Origin: Bradyrhizobium sp. AUGA SZCCT0158
Lineage (GTDB): Bacteria; Pseudomonadota; Alphaproteobacteria; Rhizobiales; Xanthobacteraceae
Assembly: GCF_018130065.1 (NCBI RefSeq)
Contig: NZ_JAFCME010000034.1
Span: 1 to 57,886 of the forward strand
Reading direction: 5' to 3'
DNA: 57,886 bases
Every line of letters starts with the position of its first letter. Position 1 is the stretch's first letter. The notes below the pieces were generated by a model. The model was not told the DNA's origin and ran no database searches. It worked only from the letters and a program-made list of their open reading frames with translations. Position numbers and translations under genes: made by a program. Positions 25,475 through 33,876 of the stretch are shown here, in pieces.

Positions 25475-26263
25475 ATGGGTATTTTGAAGGGCAAGACCGC
25501 CGTCGTGACCGGCTCGACCAGCGGCATCGGATTGGCCTACGCGCGCGCTTTCGCCGCCGCCGGCGCCAATGTCGTCATCAACGGCTTTGGTGCACCGGCC
25601 GACATCGAGAAAGAGCGTTCCGGCATCGAGACCGACTACAAGGTCAAGGCCCTTTACTCGTCGGCCGACATGACCAAGCCCGCCGAGATCGCCGAAATGA
25701 TCGCGCTCGGCGAGAAGACCTTTGGTTCGGTCGATATCCTGGTCAACAATGCCGGCATCCAGTTCGTGTCGCCGATCGAGGAATTCCCGATCGAAAAGTG
25801 GGATGCGATCATCGCGATCAACTTGTCGTCGGCATTTCATGCCATCCGCGCCGCGGTGCCCGGCATGAAGAAGCGCGGCTGGGGCCGCATCATCAACACC
25901 GCTTCGGCGCATTCGCTGGTGGCGTCGCCGTTCAAGTCGGCCTATGTCTCGGCCAAGCACGGCATTGCCGGCCTCACCAAGACGGTGGCGCTGGAGGTCG
26001 CGACCCACAAGATCACCTGCAACTGCATCTCGCCAGGTTATGTCTGGACGCCGCTGGTCGAGCACCAGATCCCCGAGACGATGAAGGCGCGCAACCTTAC
26101 CAAGGAGCAGGTCATCCGCGACGTGCTGCTGGACGCCCAGCCGACCAAGGAATTCGTGACCTCCGAGCAGGTCGCCGCACTGGCGCTGTTCCTGTGCGGC
26201 GACGATGCCGCCCAGATCACCGGCGCCAACCTCTCGATCGACGGCGGCTGGACCGCGGAGTGA
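25475..26263 (+). CDS. bdhA: 3-hydroxybutyrate dehydrogenase
   Basis: 262-residue short-chain dehydrogenase. It has the NAD-binding TGSTSGIG (about residue 13), NNAG, the active-site Ser, Tyr and Lys (TASAHSLVAS...YVSAKHG) and the 3-HBDH-specific CNCISPGYVWTPLVEHQIP, with the usual C-terminus ITGANLSIDGGWTAE. It oxidises D-3-hydroxybutyrate to acetoacetate with NAD, the last step in reuse of polyhydroxybutyrate. The start has CAGGAG upstream and lies six bases after the patatin stop codon, so the two genes are an operon. A GC hairpin follows the stop codon. Confidence 0.95.
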   Translation: MGILKGKTAVVTGSTSGIGLAYARAFAAAGANVVINGFGAPADIEKERSGIETDYKVKALYSSADMTKPAEIAEMIALGEKTFGSVDILVNNAGIQFVSPIEEFPIEKWDAIIAINLSSAFHAIRAAVPGMKKRGWGRIINTASAHSLVASPFKSAYVSAKHGIAGLTKTVALEVATHKITCNCISPGYVWTPLVEHQIPETMKARNLTKEQVIRDVLLDAQPTKEFVTSEQVAALALFLCGDDAAQITGANLSIDGGWTAE

Positions 26264-26267
26264 ACCG

Positions 26268-26448
26268 TCATGCCCCGCGAAAGCGGGGCATCGATCGAAA
26301 TTTGGCGAAAGCTGCGCGTATCTCTGCGGGGGTCGCAGTCCCCAGCGTCGATGGATGCCATGGCGGCATCGATGATCCGCAACTCGTCGGGGGTGGCAAC
26401 ATAATCGTTGCCCCGTCGCCTAGTCTCGTTCGATTTCTCCGTCGCCAT
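26268..26448 (-). pseudogene. Frameshifted small antitoxin-like gene
   Basis: Read on the minus strand from the ATG at 26448 the protein begins MATEKSNETRRRGNDYV and continues DELRIIDAAMASIDAG. After a single-base shift near 26340 it continues TATPAEIRAAFAKFRSM to a stop at 26268. The joined product of about 60 residues resembles ribbon-helix-helix or Phd-like antitoxins of toxin-antitoxin pairs, whose C-termini commonly read 'EEIxAAFAKFR'. No toxin gene follows; bdhA ends five bases away on the other strand. The family call is tentative, but the two frames joining into one plausible protein supports a broken gene. Confidence 0.45.
26270..26291. terminator. GC hairpin after bdhA
   Basis: ATGCCCCGC-GAAA-GCGGGGCAT forms a perfect 9-bp stem with a GAAA tetraloop, seven bases after the bdhA stop codon. 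No T-run follows, so it is either a weak terminator, an RNA-stabilising end or a REP unit. It overlaps the 3' end of the broken antitoxin gene. Confidence 0.6.
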
Positions 26449-26499
26449 CGTAGAACGATAACACGCGAGGGTTCGTACTCCAATCGCTACGACGGATTA

Positions 26500-27885
26500 C
26501 TAAGCTCCACGCTTCCCGAACGCCAGCACGTGCAGGCCGAGCCGCTGCCGGACGATCCAGAACAGCAGCACGGTCTCGAACGCCAGCGAGATCGTGGTTG
26601 CGGCCGCGGCGCCGTGGCCGCCGTAGCCCGGCACCAGCAGCAGGCACAGCACCACGTTCATGACAAAGGCGAGCGCATAGGCCAGCGCGCAGATGTGCTG
26701 ATGGCCCAGCATGTTGAGCAGCCGCTCGACCGGGCCGATCGCCGAACGCACCAGGAGGCCGACAGCGGCGATGAACATGATGTCGTAGCCGACCACGAAT
26801 TGCGGCCCGAACAGCCACAATAGCGGCTTGCCCAGCGCCAGCAGAACGATGGTGGCCGCGAGCGAGGGCCAGAACGTCCATTGGATCGCGTGCGCCACAT
26901 AGGCCGACAGCCGCGCCTTGTCGCCGAGCGCATGATACTCCGCGAAGCGGTGCGCGGTCGTGGCCGACATCGCGTAGTGGATGAAGGAAACCAGCGCCAG
27001 CGTCTTCACGACCGCGAAATAGACACCGACTTCCTCCGAGGAACGGAATTGTTGCAGCATCAGCACGTCGGTGTAGGAGAGCAGCAGATAGAAACTCTCG
27101 ACCAGCAGGATCGGCAGCGAGACCGCCAGCCAGCCGCGGAAATCATAGGCTTTCGCGCCGGCCTCAACGTGGCCGGCGAGCCTTCGGTTCAGCACCACCA
27201 TCTGGCCGATCATCGCAAGCCAGACCGCGGCGGCGCTAGCCAGCATCGCCACCGTGGCGCCGAGATTGAAACCGAGCGCGAAGGCGCCGGCAGTGAGGCC
27301 GATGATCAGCGACTGGCGCACGATGAATTGCGGCATCAGGCCAAGCCGCATCCAGTCATGCGAGCGCGCAATGCCGTCCTGGGTGTTGGCAACGACGAAG
27401 GCCGGCAGGGTCAGGCAGCCGATATAGAGCGGCACAACCGTGTTGGGCTCCATCCACGGCGACAGTGTTTTCACCACACCCGCCAGCGCCAGCGAGACCA
27501 GCGATGAAACCGCGAACGTCATCCAGCGGCTGCCGGAGAGGAAGCCGCGCAGCAGCGCGTGCTGGCCGCTGGCGCGGTATTCCGGAATGATCTTTTGCGC
27601 CGACGCCGAGATGCCGAAATCCATCATGCTGCCCAGCAGCAGCACCCAGGTCCAGACATAGACATAGACGCCGTAGTCCGAACCGCCCATCCAGCGCGCC
27701 AGCAGGATCTGCGAGAAATAGGCGAGCGCGGCGCTGACGACGCGGATGATGAAGATCGTGCCGGCCAGCCGCTTTGTCAGCGACGCTTCGCCCGAACCAC
27801 CAAAGAGACCGCGAAGCAGCGAGCGCAGGCGCGCGATCGGGCCGGCGGGCGAAGCGGAGGCGGATTCGGTGTCCATCACGGCCAC
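26500..27885 (-). CDS. Polysaccharide/lipopolysaccharide flippase (MOP superfamily, Wzx-like)
   Basis: 461 residues with about a dozen hydrophobic segments, a soluble N-terminal stretch of about 35 residues, and the Wzx/RfbX-type opening GTIFIIRVVSAALAYFSQILLARWMGGSDYGVY. It would flip lipid-linked oligosaccharide across the inner membrane for exopolysaccharide or O-antigen. No glycosyltransferases or polymerase are next to it, so the substrate cannot be guessed. The neighbours are a repeat upstream and the antitoxin remnant downstream, making it a stand-alone gene. The start could instead be Met3, closer to the conserved part. Confidence 0.85.
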   Translation of the reverse strand: MAVMDTESASASPAGPIARLRSLLRGLFGGSGEASLTKRLAGTIFIIRVVSAALAYFSQILLARWMGGSDYGVYVYVWTWVLLLGSMMDFGISASAQKIIPEYRASGQHALLRGFLSGSRWMTFAVSSLVSLALAGVVKTLSPWMEPNTVVPLYIGCLTLPAFVVANTQDGIARSHDWMRLGLMPQFIVRQSLIIGLTAGAFALGFNLGATVAMLASAAAVWLAMIGQMVVLNRRLAGHVEAGAKAYDFRGWLAVSLPILLVESFYLLLSYTDVLMLQQFRSSEEVGVYFAVVKTLALVSFIHYAMSATTAHRFAEYHALGDKARLSAYVAHAIQWTFWPSLAATIVLLALGKPLLWLFGPQFVVGYDIMFIAAVGLLVRSAIGPVERLLNMLGHQHICALAYALAFVMNVVLCLLLVPGYGGHGAAAATTISLAFETVLLFWIVRQRLGLHVLAFGKRGA

Positions 27886-27984
27886 AGCAAGGCATCCTCG
27901 AAAGGCCGCGAGGCGGCGGCGATGCTCCGATGTATCAACGATTCGTTAAGATTCGGTTGGGTGGGGGCGCGGGCGTCAATCTCC

Positions 27985-28126
27985 GCGTCGTCCCGGCCTT
28001 GAGCTCAGATGCGCAATTGCGCATCGGGGGACCCATAACCACAGGAGGTTGTTGTTGGAAAAAGGTGTCTACCGCCGTGTTTCAACACACCCGCCGCGGC
28101 GTATGGGCCCCGGCGTTCGCCGGGGC
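27985..28126. repeat. REP palindrome, family A, with a nested CAATTG palindrome in its left arm
   Basis: The left arm GTCGTCCCGGCCTTGAGC (27987-28004) is interrupted by about 24 bases containing TGCGCAATTGCGCA (28010-28023), after which GGGACCCATA resumes. The right arm lies at about 28089-28126. The loop differs from the copies at 309-441 and 32.5-34.1 kb. It is the gap between the flippase start and the stop of the DsbD-domain gene. Confidence 0.8.
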
Positions 28127-28130
28127 GAAG

Positions 28131-28970
28131 CTACTGCAAATTCACATTGAACTCATAAGCCCGGTCGCCGCCGACCAGCGTCAGTTTCAGCGCGGCGCCG
28201 TCGGCGCTCGCGCCCGGCGGCAGGCCGTCGAGCTCGAAGGCAAAGCGTTTGACGCCGGGCGGACCGCCCTCGATCAGCTTCGGAATCGGCAACGCCCAGT
28301 CCGGCGTCGGACCTTCGGCGAACAGGCTGACCTCCTTGCCGCCGGGCGCGGTGACGTCGACCAGCACGTTGGCCTTGCCCTCGCGCCTGACGTCGCGAAT
28401 GGTGAGGGGATTGGGATCGCCGACATTGGCCGGCTTCGGCACCGCGTTGAGTGCATCGGACAGATTGCCGTCCTCGGTGCTTGCCACACTGGCAAAGGCC
28501 AGCTCCGCCTTGGCGTCGACCGGGATGCAGAGCTTGTCGCAGACCGCATAGTTGATGTCGGCGCGCAGCGTCACCGGCTTGTCGGTGTTCTTGGCGACGA
28601 TCCGCAGCGGCAGCACGACCTGCTGCTTGTAGCCGAGCGAGAAGCCGCCCGCGCCGTCATCGAACTTCATCGGCGCCGGCCACAATACCGTCACCGCCTC
28701 GACATTGTCGGACTTGGAGAAGTCGAAGCGGGGCGGAACGCCGGAATCGCCGGGCGTGCGCCAATAGGTTTTCCACCCCGGCTGCAGCTGGATAGCGATA
28801 CCGCCGAGCAGCACCGCGCCGCTGCGCGATCCCGCCAGCAGCCGGATCGCGGAATGGGTGTCGCGCTGCCAGGGCGAGGCATCCTCGGCGCGAACCTCGA
28901 TGGCCGCGCATGCGACAGCCAAAGTGGCGGCAATGCCGAACGCGGCCCGCATGGGAACTATGACGGTCAT
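28131..28970 (-). CDS. DsbD N-terminal-domain protein (periplasmic)
   Basis: 279 residues with a signal peptide (hydrophobic stretch to about residue 28, cleavage after VRA). The mature part matches the DsbD alpha domain: WKTYWRTPGDSGVPP, VLWPAP, YKQQVVLPLRI and NYAVCDKLCIPVDA carrying the redox Cys pair (C-x3-C, about residues 150-154). Full-length DsbD would add eight membrane helices and a thioredoxin domain, which are absent, so this is the stand-alone form seen in many Rhizobiales. It probably exchanges electrons with an unlinked CcdA/ScsB-type partner. It is divergent from yqgE, with about 108 bp between them. Confidence 0.85.
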   Translation of the reverse strand: MTVIVPMRAAFGIAATLAVACAAIEVRAEDASPWQRDTHSAIRLLAGSRSGAVLLGGIAIQLQPGWKTYWRTPGDSGVPPRFDFSKSDNVEAVTVLWPAPMKFDDGAGGFSLGYKQQVVLPLRIVAKNTDKPVTLRADINYAVCDKLCIPVDAKAELAFASVASTEDGNLSDALNAVPKPANVGDPNPLTIRDVRREGKANVLVDVTAPGGKEVSLFAEGPTPDWALPIPKLIEGGPPGVKRFAFELDGLPPGASADGAALKLTLVGGDRAYEFNVNLQ

Positions 28971-29078
28971 GAAACGTCTTTACAGGCAAGTTTGGCCGCA
29001 AACCATTGAATTGCTTGTGATCCGCGATCGAATACAACGCGCGGCTTGATTGACAGAACCGCCACCCGATATCAGGAT

Positions 29079-29768
29079 ATGAATCAGCAAGAGAGGCCTT
29101 TGCGGATGAGCCCTGAAGGCAAGACACCGAAGACGGCACCGAAGACTGCTCGCCGCAAAGTCGGCGGCATTGGCCACAATTCGCCCAATGAGGGCTATCT
29201 GGACGGCCAACTGCTGATTGCCATGCCGGTCATGGGCGACCCGCGCTTCGAACGCTCGGTCATCTATATGTGCGCCCATTCGTCCGAAGGCGCGATGGGC
29301 ATCATCGTCAACCGCCCGGCCGGCAGCATCGATTTTCCCGGCCTGCTGGTGCAACTCGATATCATCAAGACATCGGACCAGATCACGCTGCCGGAAAACG
29401 CCGAGACCATGAAGGTGCTCAAGGGAGGTCCGGTCGATACCGGCCGCGGCTTCGTGCTGCATTCCAGCGATTTCTTCATCAAGGATGCCACGCTCAATAT
29501 CGACGACGGCATTTGCCTGACCGCGACCGTCGATATCCTGAAAGCGATCGCCAAGGGCTCGGGACCCAAGCACGCGATCCTGGCGCTGGGCTATGCCGGC
29601 TGGGCGCCGGGGCAGCTCGAGGACGAAATCCAGCACAATGGCTGGCTGCATTGCGCCGCCGACGCGGACCTGATCTTCGGCGACGACGTCGACGAGAAAT
29701 ACCAGCGTGCGCTGCGCAAGATCGGGATCGATCTGGCGATGCTGTCGAACGAAGCCGGCCACGCCTGA
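29079..29768 (+). CDS. YqgE/AlgH family protein
   Basis: 229 residues from the ATG at 29079 (CAGGA just upstream; a TTG at 29046 and an ATG at 29106 are alternatives). After a basic 30-residue lead (KTPKTAPKTARRKVGG) comes the YqgE fold: GQLLIAMPVMGDPRFERSVIYMCAHSSEGAMGIIVNRP, GGPVDTGRGFVLH and LGYAGWAPGQLEDEI. This cytosolic family is highly conserved but lacks an agreed biochemical function; the AlgH name comes from an alginate-regulation phenotype in Pseudomonas. It is a single gene here; the repeat after it probably ends the transcript. Confidence 0.92.
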   Translation: MNQQERPLRMSPEGKTPKTAPKTARRKVGGIGHNSPNEGYLDGQLLIAMPVMGDPRFERSVIYMCAHSSEGAMGIIVNRPAGSIDFPGLLVQLDIIKTSDQITLPENAETMKVLKGGPVDTGRGFVLHSSDFFIKDATLNIDDGICLTATVDILKAIAKGSGPKHAILALGYAGWAPGQLEDEIQHNGWLHCAADADLIFGDDVDEKYQRALRKIGIDLAMLSNEAGHA

Positions 29769-29774
29769 CTGTCA

Positions 29775-29935
29775 TTGCCCTTGGCTGTCATTGCCGGGCA
29801 TAGCCGTCTGAAGGACGGCGTCGCTTCCGCTCGCCTATGACCCGGCAATCCATCCCCCAAGAAAGACATTTTGCGCAGTTGATGGATACGCGGGTCAGGC
29901 CCGCGTATGACGAGTTGCGTGCTGAAGCGCGGGGC
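29775..29935. repeat. REP palindrome, family E, then gene-free DNA to 30105
   Basis: GTCATTGCCGGGC (29788-29800) pairs with CCCGGCAATCCATC-type sequence near 29840-29853, and a GGATACGCGGGTC / GGCCCGCGTATGAC hairpin lies at about 29884-29912. The arms also occur at 35074-35165. From 29936 to 30105 I see only a GCGCAACTCCATTGCGCC remnant and no gene. Confidence 0.7.
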
Positions 29936-30105
29936 GCAACTCCATTGCGCCACTCGCGGATGCGTGCCCTCCGCCGGCAGAGGTTGTTGCCCGTCCGAAA
30001 ATCTGCCTCTATGGGGTCGCGACGGCCCTTATTCGCCAGTCTGCGCGCCTTCGAAGCTGAGCCGGCTTCGCAGGGAACAGGTCTTCAGTACGCGGGAGTG
30101 ACGAG

Positions 30106-31596
30106 ATGGCTGGTTTGGTAATCAGGGGCGGCCGGGTGGTGGATCCGGCCAGCGGCATGGACGCCATCGGCGATGTGGCGGTGCTCGATGGCAAGATCGC
30201 CGCCGTCGGCACCGGGCTTGGCAGCGCCGAGCGCACCATCGACGCCACCGGACTGGTGATCGCCCCCGGCTTTATCGATTTGCACGCGCACGGCCAGTCG
30301 ATCCCGGCCGACCGCATGCAGGCGTTCGACGGCGTCACTACGTCGCTCGACCTCGAAGCGGGAGTCTTGCCGGTCGCATCCTGGTATCGCCGCCAGGCCG
30401 AGAAGGGCCGCGTGCTGAACTACGGCGCCGCGGTCAACTGGGCGTTCGCGCGCATTGGCGCGATGACTGGCTCCAACGCGGAAAGCTCGCTGGAGGCGTT
30501 CGGCAATGCGATGCGCGACCGCCGCTGGATCGACAACGTGGCCAGCGATACCGAAGTGGCCGGCATTCTCGATCGCATCGCGGGCGGGCTGAGCGAGGGC
30601 GGCATCGGCATCGGCATCCTCAACGCCTATGCCCCGGGCGCCGGGGTGCAGGAACTGACCGCCGTGTGCCAGCTGGCGGCGGCGCGCGAGGTGCCGACCT
30701 TCACCCATGTCGCCTACATGTCGCGCATCGATCCGGAGAGCGCTGCGGAAGCCTATATCCGCCTGATCGGCTATGCCGGCGCCACCGGCGCGCACATGCA
30801 CATCTGCCATTTCAATTCTTCCAGCAAGACGGACATCGAGCGTTGCGTCGCGCTGATCGCCAAGGCGCAGGCGCAAGGGTTGCCCATCACGGTCGAAGCC
30901 TATCCTTACGGTACCGGTTCGACGGTGCTGGCGGCGGCGTTCTTCAGCGACCCCGAATTCGAGGCGCGCAACGGCCTCGGCTATGATTCGGTGCAGCGGG
31001 TGACCGACGGGCATCGCTTCCGCGACCGGCAGGAGCTGCTGGCGGCGCAGGCCGCCGATCCTTCCACGCTGGTTCTGTGGCACGTTCTGGATATCGACAA
31101 TAACGCGCATCATCGCGACCTCCTCGACATGGCGGTGCTCTATCCCGGCGGCGCGATCGCCTCCGACGCCATGCCCTGGACGCTGACGGACGGCCGCGCC
31201 TACACCGGCGACGCCTGGCCGCTGCCTGACGATGCGACCTCGCATCCGCGCTCGGCGGGTTGCTTCACGCGCTTCATCCGCGAGTGGGTGCGCGAGCGCC
31301 GCAAAGTGTCGCTGCTCGAAGGCATCCGAAAATGCGCGCTGATCCCCGCGGAAATTCTTGGCGCCTCCACGCCGGCGATGCGCGCGAAAGGCCGGCTGCA
31401 GGCGGGTGCGGATGCCGACATCGTCGTGTTCGATTACGAAACGCTGAGCGACCGGGCGACATTCTCTGCGATGAACCGCCCGTCGGAAGGCGTGCGTCAT
31501 CTGGTGGTCAGCGGCCAGCCGCTAATATCAGACGGCGTGCTCGATGTGGCGGCGCGGCCCGGGCAGCCGGTGCGCCGGCCCGTTACCGGAGGCTGA
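30106..31596 (+). CDS. Amidohydrolase, N-acyl-D-amino-acid deacylase (D-aminoacylase) type
   Basis: 496 residues. The N-terminal composite beta domain (LVIRGGRVVDPASGMDAIGDVAVLDGKIAAVG) leads to the metal-binding HxH of APGFIDLHAHGQ (about residue 60). Further features are THVAYMSR, HICHFNSSSKTDIERC (probable metal-ligand His) and SDAMPWTL with the catalytic Asp near residue 350. The C-terminal strand return reads RLQAGADADIVVFD. It best fits the D-aminoacylase/dihydroorotase-like group; the true substrate cannot be read from sequence. The GTG start of the CobW-type GTPase follows within two bases of the stop codon, so the two are co-translated; a metal-insertion partnership is possible. Confidence 0.82.
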   Translation: MAGLVIRGGRVVDPASGMDAIGDVAVLDGKIAAVGTGLGSAERTIDATGLVIAPGFIDLHAHGQSIPADRMQAFDGVTTSLDLEAGVLPVASWYRRQAEKGRVLNYGAAVNWAFARIGAMTGSNAESSLEAFGNAMRDRRWIDNVASDTEVAGILDRIAGGLSEGGIGIGILNAYAPGAGVQELTAVCQLAAAREVPTFTHVAYMSRIDPESAAEAYIRLIGYAGATGAHMHICHFNSSSKTDIERCVALIAKAQAQGLPITVEAYPYGTGSTVLAAAFFSDPEFEARNGLGYDSVQRVTDGHRFRDRQELLAAQAADPSTLVLWHVLDIDNNAHHRDLLDMAVLYPGGAIASDAMPWTLTDGRAYTGDAWPLPDDATSHPRSAGCFTRFIREWVRERRKVSLLEGIRKCALIPAEILGASTPAMRAKGRLQAGADADIVVFDYETLSDRATFSAMNRPSEGVRHLVVSGQPLISDGVLDVAARPGQPVRRPVTGG

Positions 31597-31597
31597 G

Positions 31598-32533
31598 GTG
31601 GCGGTCCCGGTCGTGCTCGTGGCCGGCTTCCTCGGCGCAGGCAAGACCACGGTCGTGAACCATCTCTTGGCACATGCCGGGGGCAGGCGGATTGCCGCCG
31701 TCGTCAACGATTTCGGCGCGATCAATATCGATGCGGAACTGATCACCGGCGCCGCCGACGGCGTGGTGAGCCTCAGCAATGGCTGCATCTGTTGCTCGCT
31801 GGAAGGCGATCTCTTGCGCACGCTGGCCGGCTTGTTGCGGCGTGATCCGCGGCCGGAATTCATCGTGATCGAAACCAGCGGCGTCGCCGATCCCCAGGAC
31901 ATCGTGCGCAACCTGATGGATCCGGTGATCTGGCGCGAGGCGCCGCTCGAAACGGTGCTCTGCGTCGTGGACGCGACGACTTCGGTCGCCAGGTTCGACG
32001 ACGCCCTGCTGCGGTCCCAGATACGGGCGGCCGATGTGATCGCGCTGAGCAAGGTGGACCTCGCGGACGCGGCCAGCCACACGCCGGTCCGCGATGCGAT
32101 CCGCTCGATCCGTCCGGCTGCGGTGTTGGTCGATGCGCCGCACGGCGAGGTTCCGATGGCGCTGCTCTTCCCTTCGGATCCGGATCGAGCGCCGGTGCCA
32201 CGCCAGCCGGGGCAGCGACGGCCAGCAACGGATCGCTTCGAGGCGCTGAGCTGGACGTCGGAACGGCCGCTGTCGTTGGCCCGATTGCAGGCGGCGATCA
32301 ATCGGCTCGCGCCGAAGCTGGCGCGGGCGAAGGGGCTGTTCGAATCCGTGGAGCAGCCCGGCAGGTTGATGTTGCTTCAGTTCGCCGGCGGACGCGCGTC
32401 GCTGGCCCCTGGCGGGCCGCCGGCCGCTGGAATGCCGCGGACCCGGATGGTGTTCGTTGCGGAGATCGGCGTGCTCTCGCGCGCCGAGATCGATGGGATC
32501 ATGGAAGGATGCATCGAGGCTGGGCAGGCGTAA
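31598..32533 (+). CDS. CobW/COG0523 family GTPase (metallochaperone)
   Basis: 311 residues from a GTG at 31598 with GGAGG upstream. Walker A is GFLGAGKTT (about residues 10-18) and NDFGAINID is at about 43. The family's metal-binding GCICCSLEGDL (CxCC, about residue 66) is present, with ETSGVADP and a guanine-specificity SKVD at about 150. The C-terminal CobW domain is short and ends near residue 305. COG0523 GTPases deliver zinc, cobalt or other metals to client enzymes; the only linked candidate client is the upstream metal-dependent amidohydrolase. No Zur box could be recognised. A REP arm follows the stop codon. Confidence 0.9.
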   Translation: MAVPVVLVAGFLGAGKTTVVNHLLAHAGGRRIAAVVNDFGAINIDAELITGAADGVVSLSNGCICCSLEGDLLRTLAGLLRRDPRPEFIVIETSGVADPQDIVRNLMDPVIWREAPLETVLCVVDATTSVARFDDALLRSQIRAADVIALSKVDLADAASHTPVRDAIRSIRPAAVLVDAPHGEVPMALLFPSDPDRAPVPRQPGQRRPATDRFEALSWTSERPLSLARLQAAINRLAPKLARAKGLFESVEQPGRLMLLQFAGGRASLAPGGPPAAGMPRTRMVFVAEIGVLSRAEIDGIMEGCIEAGQA

Positions 32534-32545
32534 CCACACTCACAG

Positions 32546-32575
32546 CGTCGTCCCGGCCTCGAGCCGGGACCCATA
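32546..32575. repeat. Left arm of a REP palindrome (family A) split by the insertion sequence
   Basis: CGTCGTCCCGGCCTCGAGCC followed by GGGACCCATA matches the family A arm seen at 309-350 and then stops at the insertion-sequence end. The loop and right arm resume at about 33957-34072. Confidence 0.85.
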
Positions 32576-32589
32576 TGTGGACGGCCCCC

Positions 32590-32832
32590 GTGCCACAAGA
32601 GTTTTTTGACGGTCTGATCGGATCGCTTGCATCCATATGTCCGGCCTGTGGATGCGGCTGGTGACCGCTGGCCAAGATGGTTTTCCGCGACGCGAGTTCC
32701 AAACACTCCAGCGACCTTTTACGGGCCAATGGGTCCCACGGATTGTCTCGCATCTTGGATCGATCGATCCTGCCATCTACTCCTCTTGCAGCTCCGGCTC
32801 AGTCGGTCAGGCGAACCCGGCCGACTGATCTC
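32590..32832 (-). ncRNA. Candidate bridge RNA of the IS1111-type element
   Basis: This is the transposase-sense strand of the long 3' non-coding end, where IS1111-group elements encode a bridge RNA. It contains a strong hairpin (CAGTCGG ... CCGACTG, plus-strand 32788-32816). It also contains GGGACCCAT (complement of 32729-32737), identical to the REP target immediately outside the insertion (32566-32574), and ACATATGG (complement of 32632-32639), identical to the insertion junction. The position follows from family knowledge and the matches are seen directly; transcription and folding are inferred. Confidence 0.5.
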
Positions 32833-33876
32833 TTAAGCGGCGGCAGCCACCGATGCCTTGGACATCCGCGCGCCGTCGTAACTCTCACCTGTCACCATCA
32901 GCTTCCAGGCGATGCGGGCCATCTTGTTGGCGAGCGCCACCGCGGCAAGCTTCGGCGGCTTGCGCTTGAGCAGGGCAATTAGCCAAGGCGAGGGATGCCC
33001 GCGGCCGTGCCTCGCCTGCTGGATCACCGCAGTCGCCCCCGCCACCAGAACGCTGCGCAACCTCTCATCTCCGGCGCGGGTGATCTTGCCGTGCCGGGTC
33101 TTGCCGGCGGAGGAATGGTCTTTCGGGGTCAGCCCGATCCAGGCCGCAAAATGCCGGCCGGAGGCGAACGCGCCCGGATCCGGCGTCTTCATCACCGCCG
33201 TCGCGGCTCCGATCGGTCCGATCCCGGGAATCTTCGCCAGACGCCGGCTATCGGCATTGGCGCGGTGCCAAGCCATCAGCCTGGCCTCGATCGACTTCAA
33301 CTCGATCTGCAACTGCGCGTAATCCCTGCCCTGGAGAGCAAACAAATCGCGCGCCAATTCCGGAATGCGTTCGTCTTGCGCCAGCCGCGCCAACAACGGC
33401 TCAATCTGGTTCAGGCCCTGGGCCACTGTGATCCCGAACTCCGCCGCATAACCGCGGATCGCATTGCTGATCTGGGTGCGCCGCGCAATCATCTGCTCGC
33501 GCAGGCCGGCCAGCATCAGTGCCGCCTGCTGCTCGACCGTCTTCACCGGCACGAACCGCATCGTCGGCCGGCTCATCGCCTCGCACAGCCCCTCGGCGTC
33601 GCGCCCATCGTTCTTGTTGCGCCTGACGTAGGGCTTCACGTGTTGCGGCGCGATTAGCTTCACCTCGTGGCCCAGCTTACCGAGCTCTCGCGCCCAGTAA
33701 TGCGCCGCCCCGCAAGCTTCCATCCCGATCACGGTCGGCGGCAGCTTGGCAAAAAATTCCAGCATCTGCTTGCGCCCCAGCCGCCTGCACAACACCGGCC
33801 GCTCGGCCGCATCCACCCCATGCACCTGGAAAATATACTTCGACGTATCCATTCCAATTCGGATAATCTGCTCCAC
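32833..33876 (-). CDS. IS110-family (IS1111 group) transposase
   Basis: 347 residues from a GTG at 33876 with AGGGAG upstream; the open frame continues 26 codons further but conserved sequence starts at VEQIIRIGMDTSK. The N-terminal RuvC-like DEDD domain shows Asp in GMDTSK, Glu in VIGMEACGAAHYWAREL, and the Asp pair in NKNDGRDAEGL. The C-terminal transposase_20 domain shows IPGIGPIGAAT, FAAWIGLTPKDHSSAGKTRHGKITRAGDERLR with the proposed catalytic serine. Nothing is truncated or frameshifted, so the enzyme may be active. It would excise and insert the element with guidance from the bridge RNA. Confidence 0.93.
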   Translation of the reverse strand: MEQIIRIGMDTSKYIFQVHGVDAAERPVLCRRLGRKQMLEFFAKLPPTVIGMEACGAAHYWARELGKLGHEVKLIAPQHVKPYVRRNKNDGRDAEGLCEAMSRPTMRFVPVKTVEQQAALMLAGLREQMIARRTQISNAIRGYAAEFGITVAQGLNQIEPLLARLAQDERIPELARDLFALQGRDYAQLQIELKSIEARLMAWHRANADSRRLAKIPGIGPIGAATAVMKTPDPGAFASGRHFAAWIGLTPKDHSSAGKTRHGKITRAGDERLRSVLVAGATAVIQQARHGRGHPSPWLIALLKRKPPKLAAVALANKMARIAWKLMVTGESYDGARMSKASVAAAA

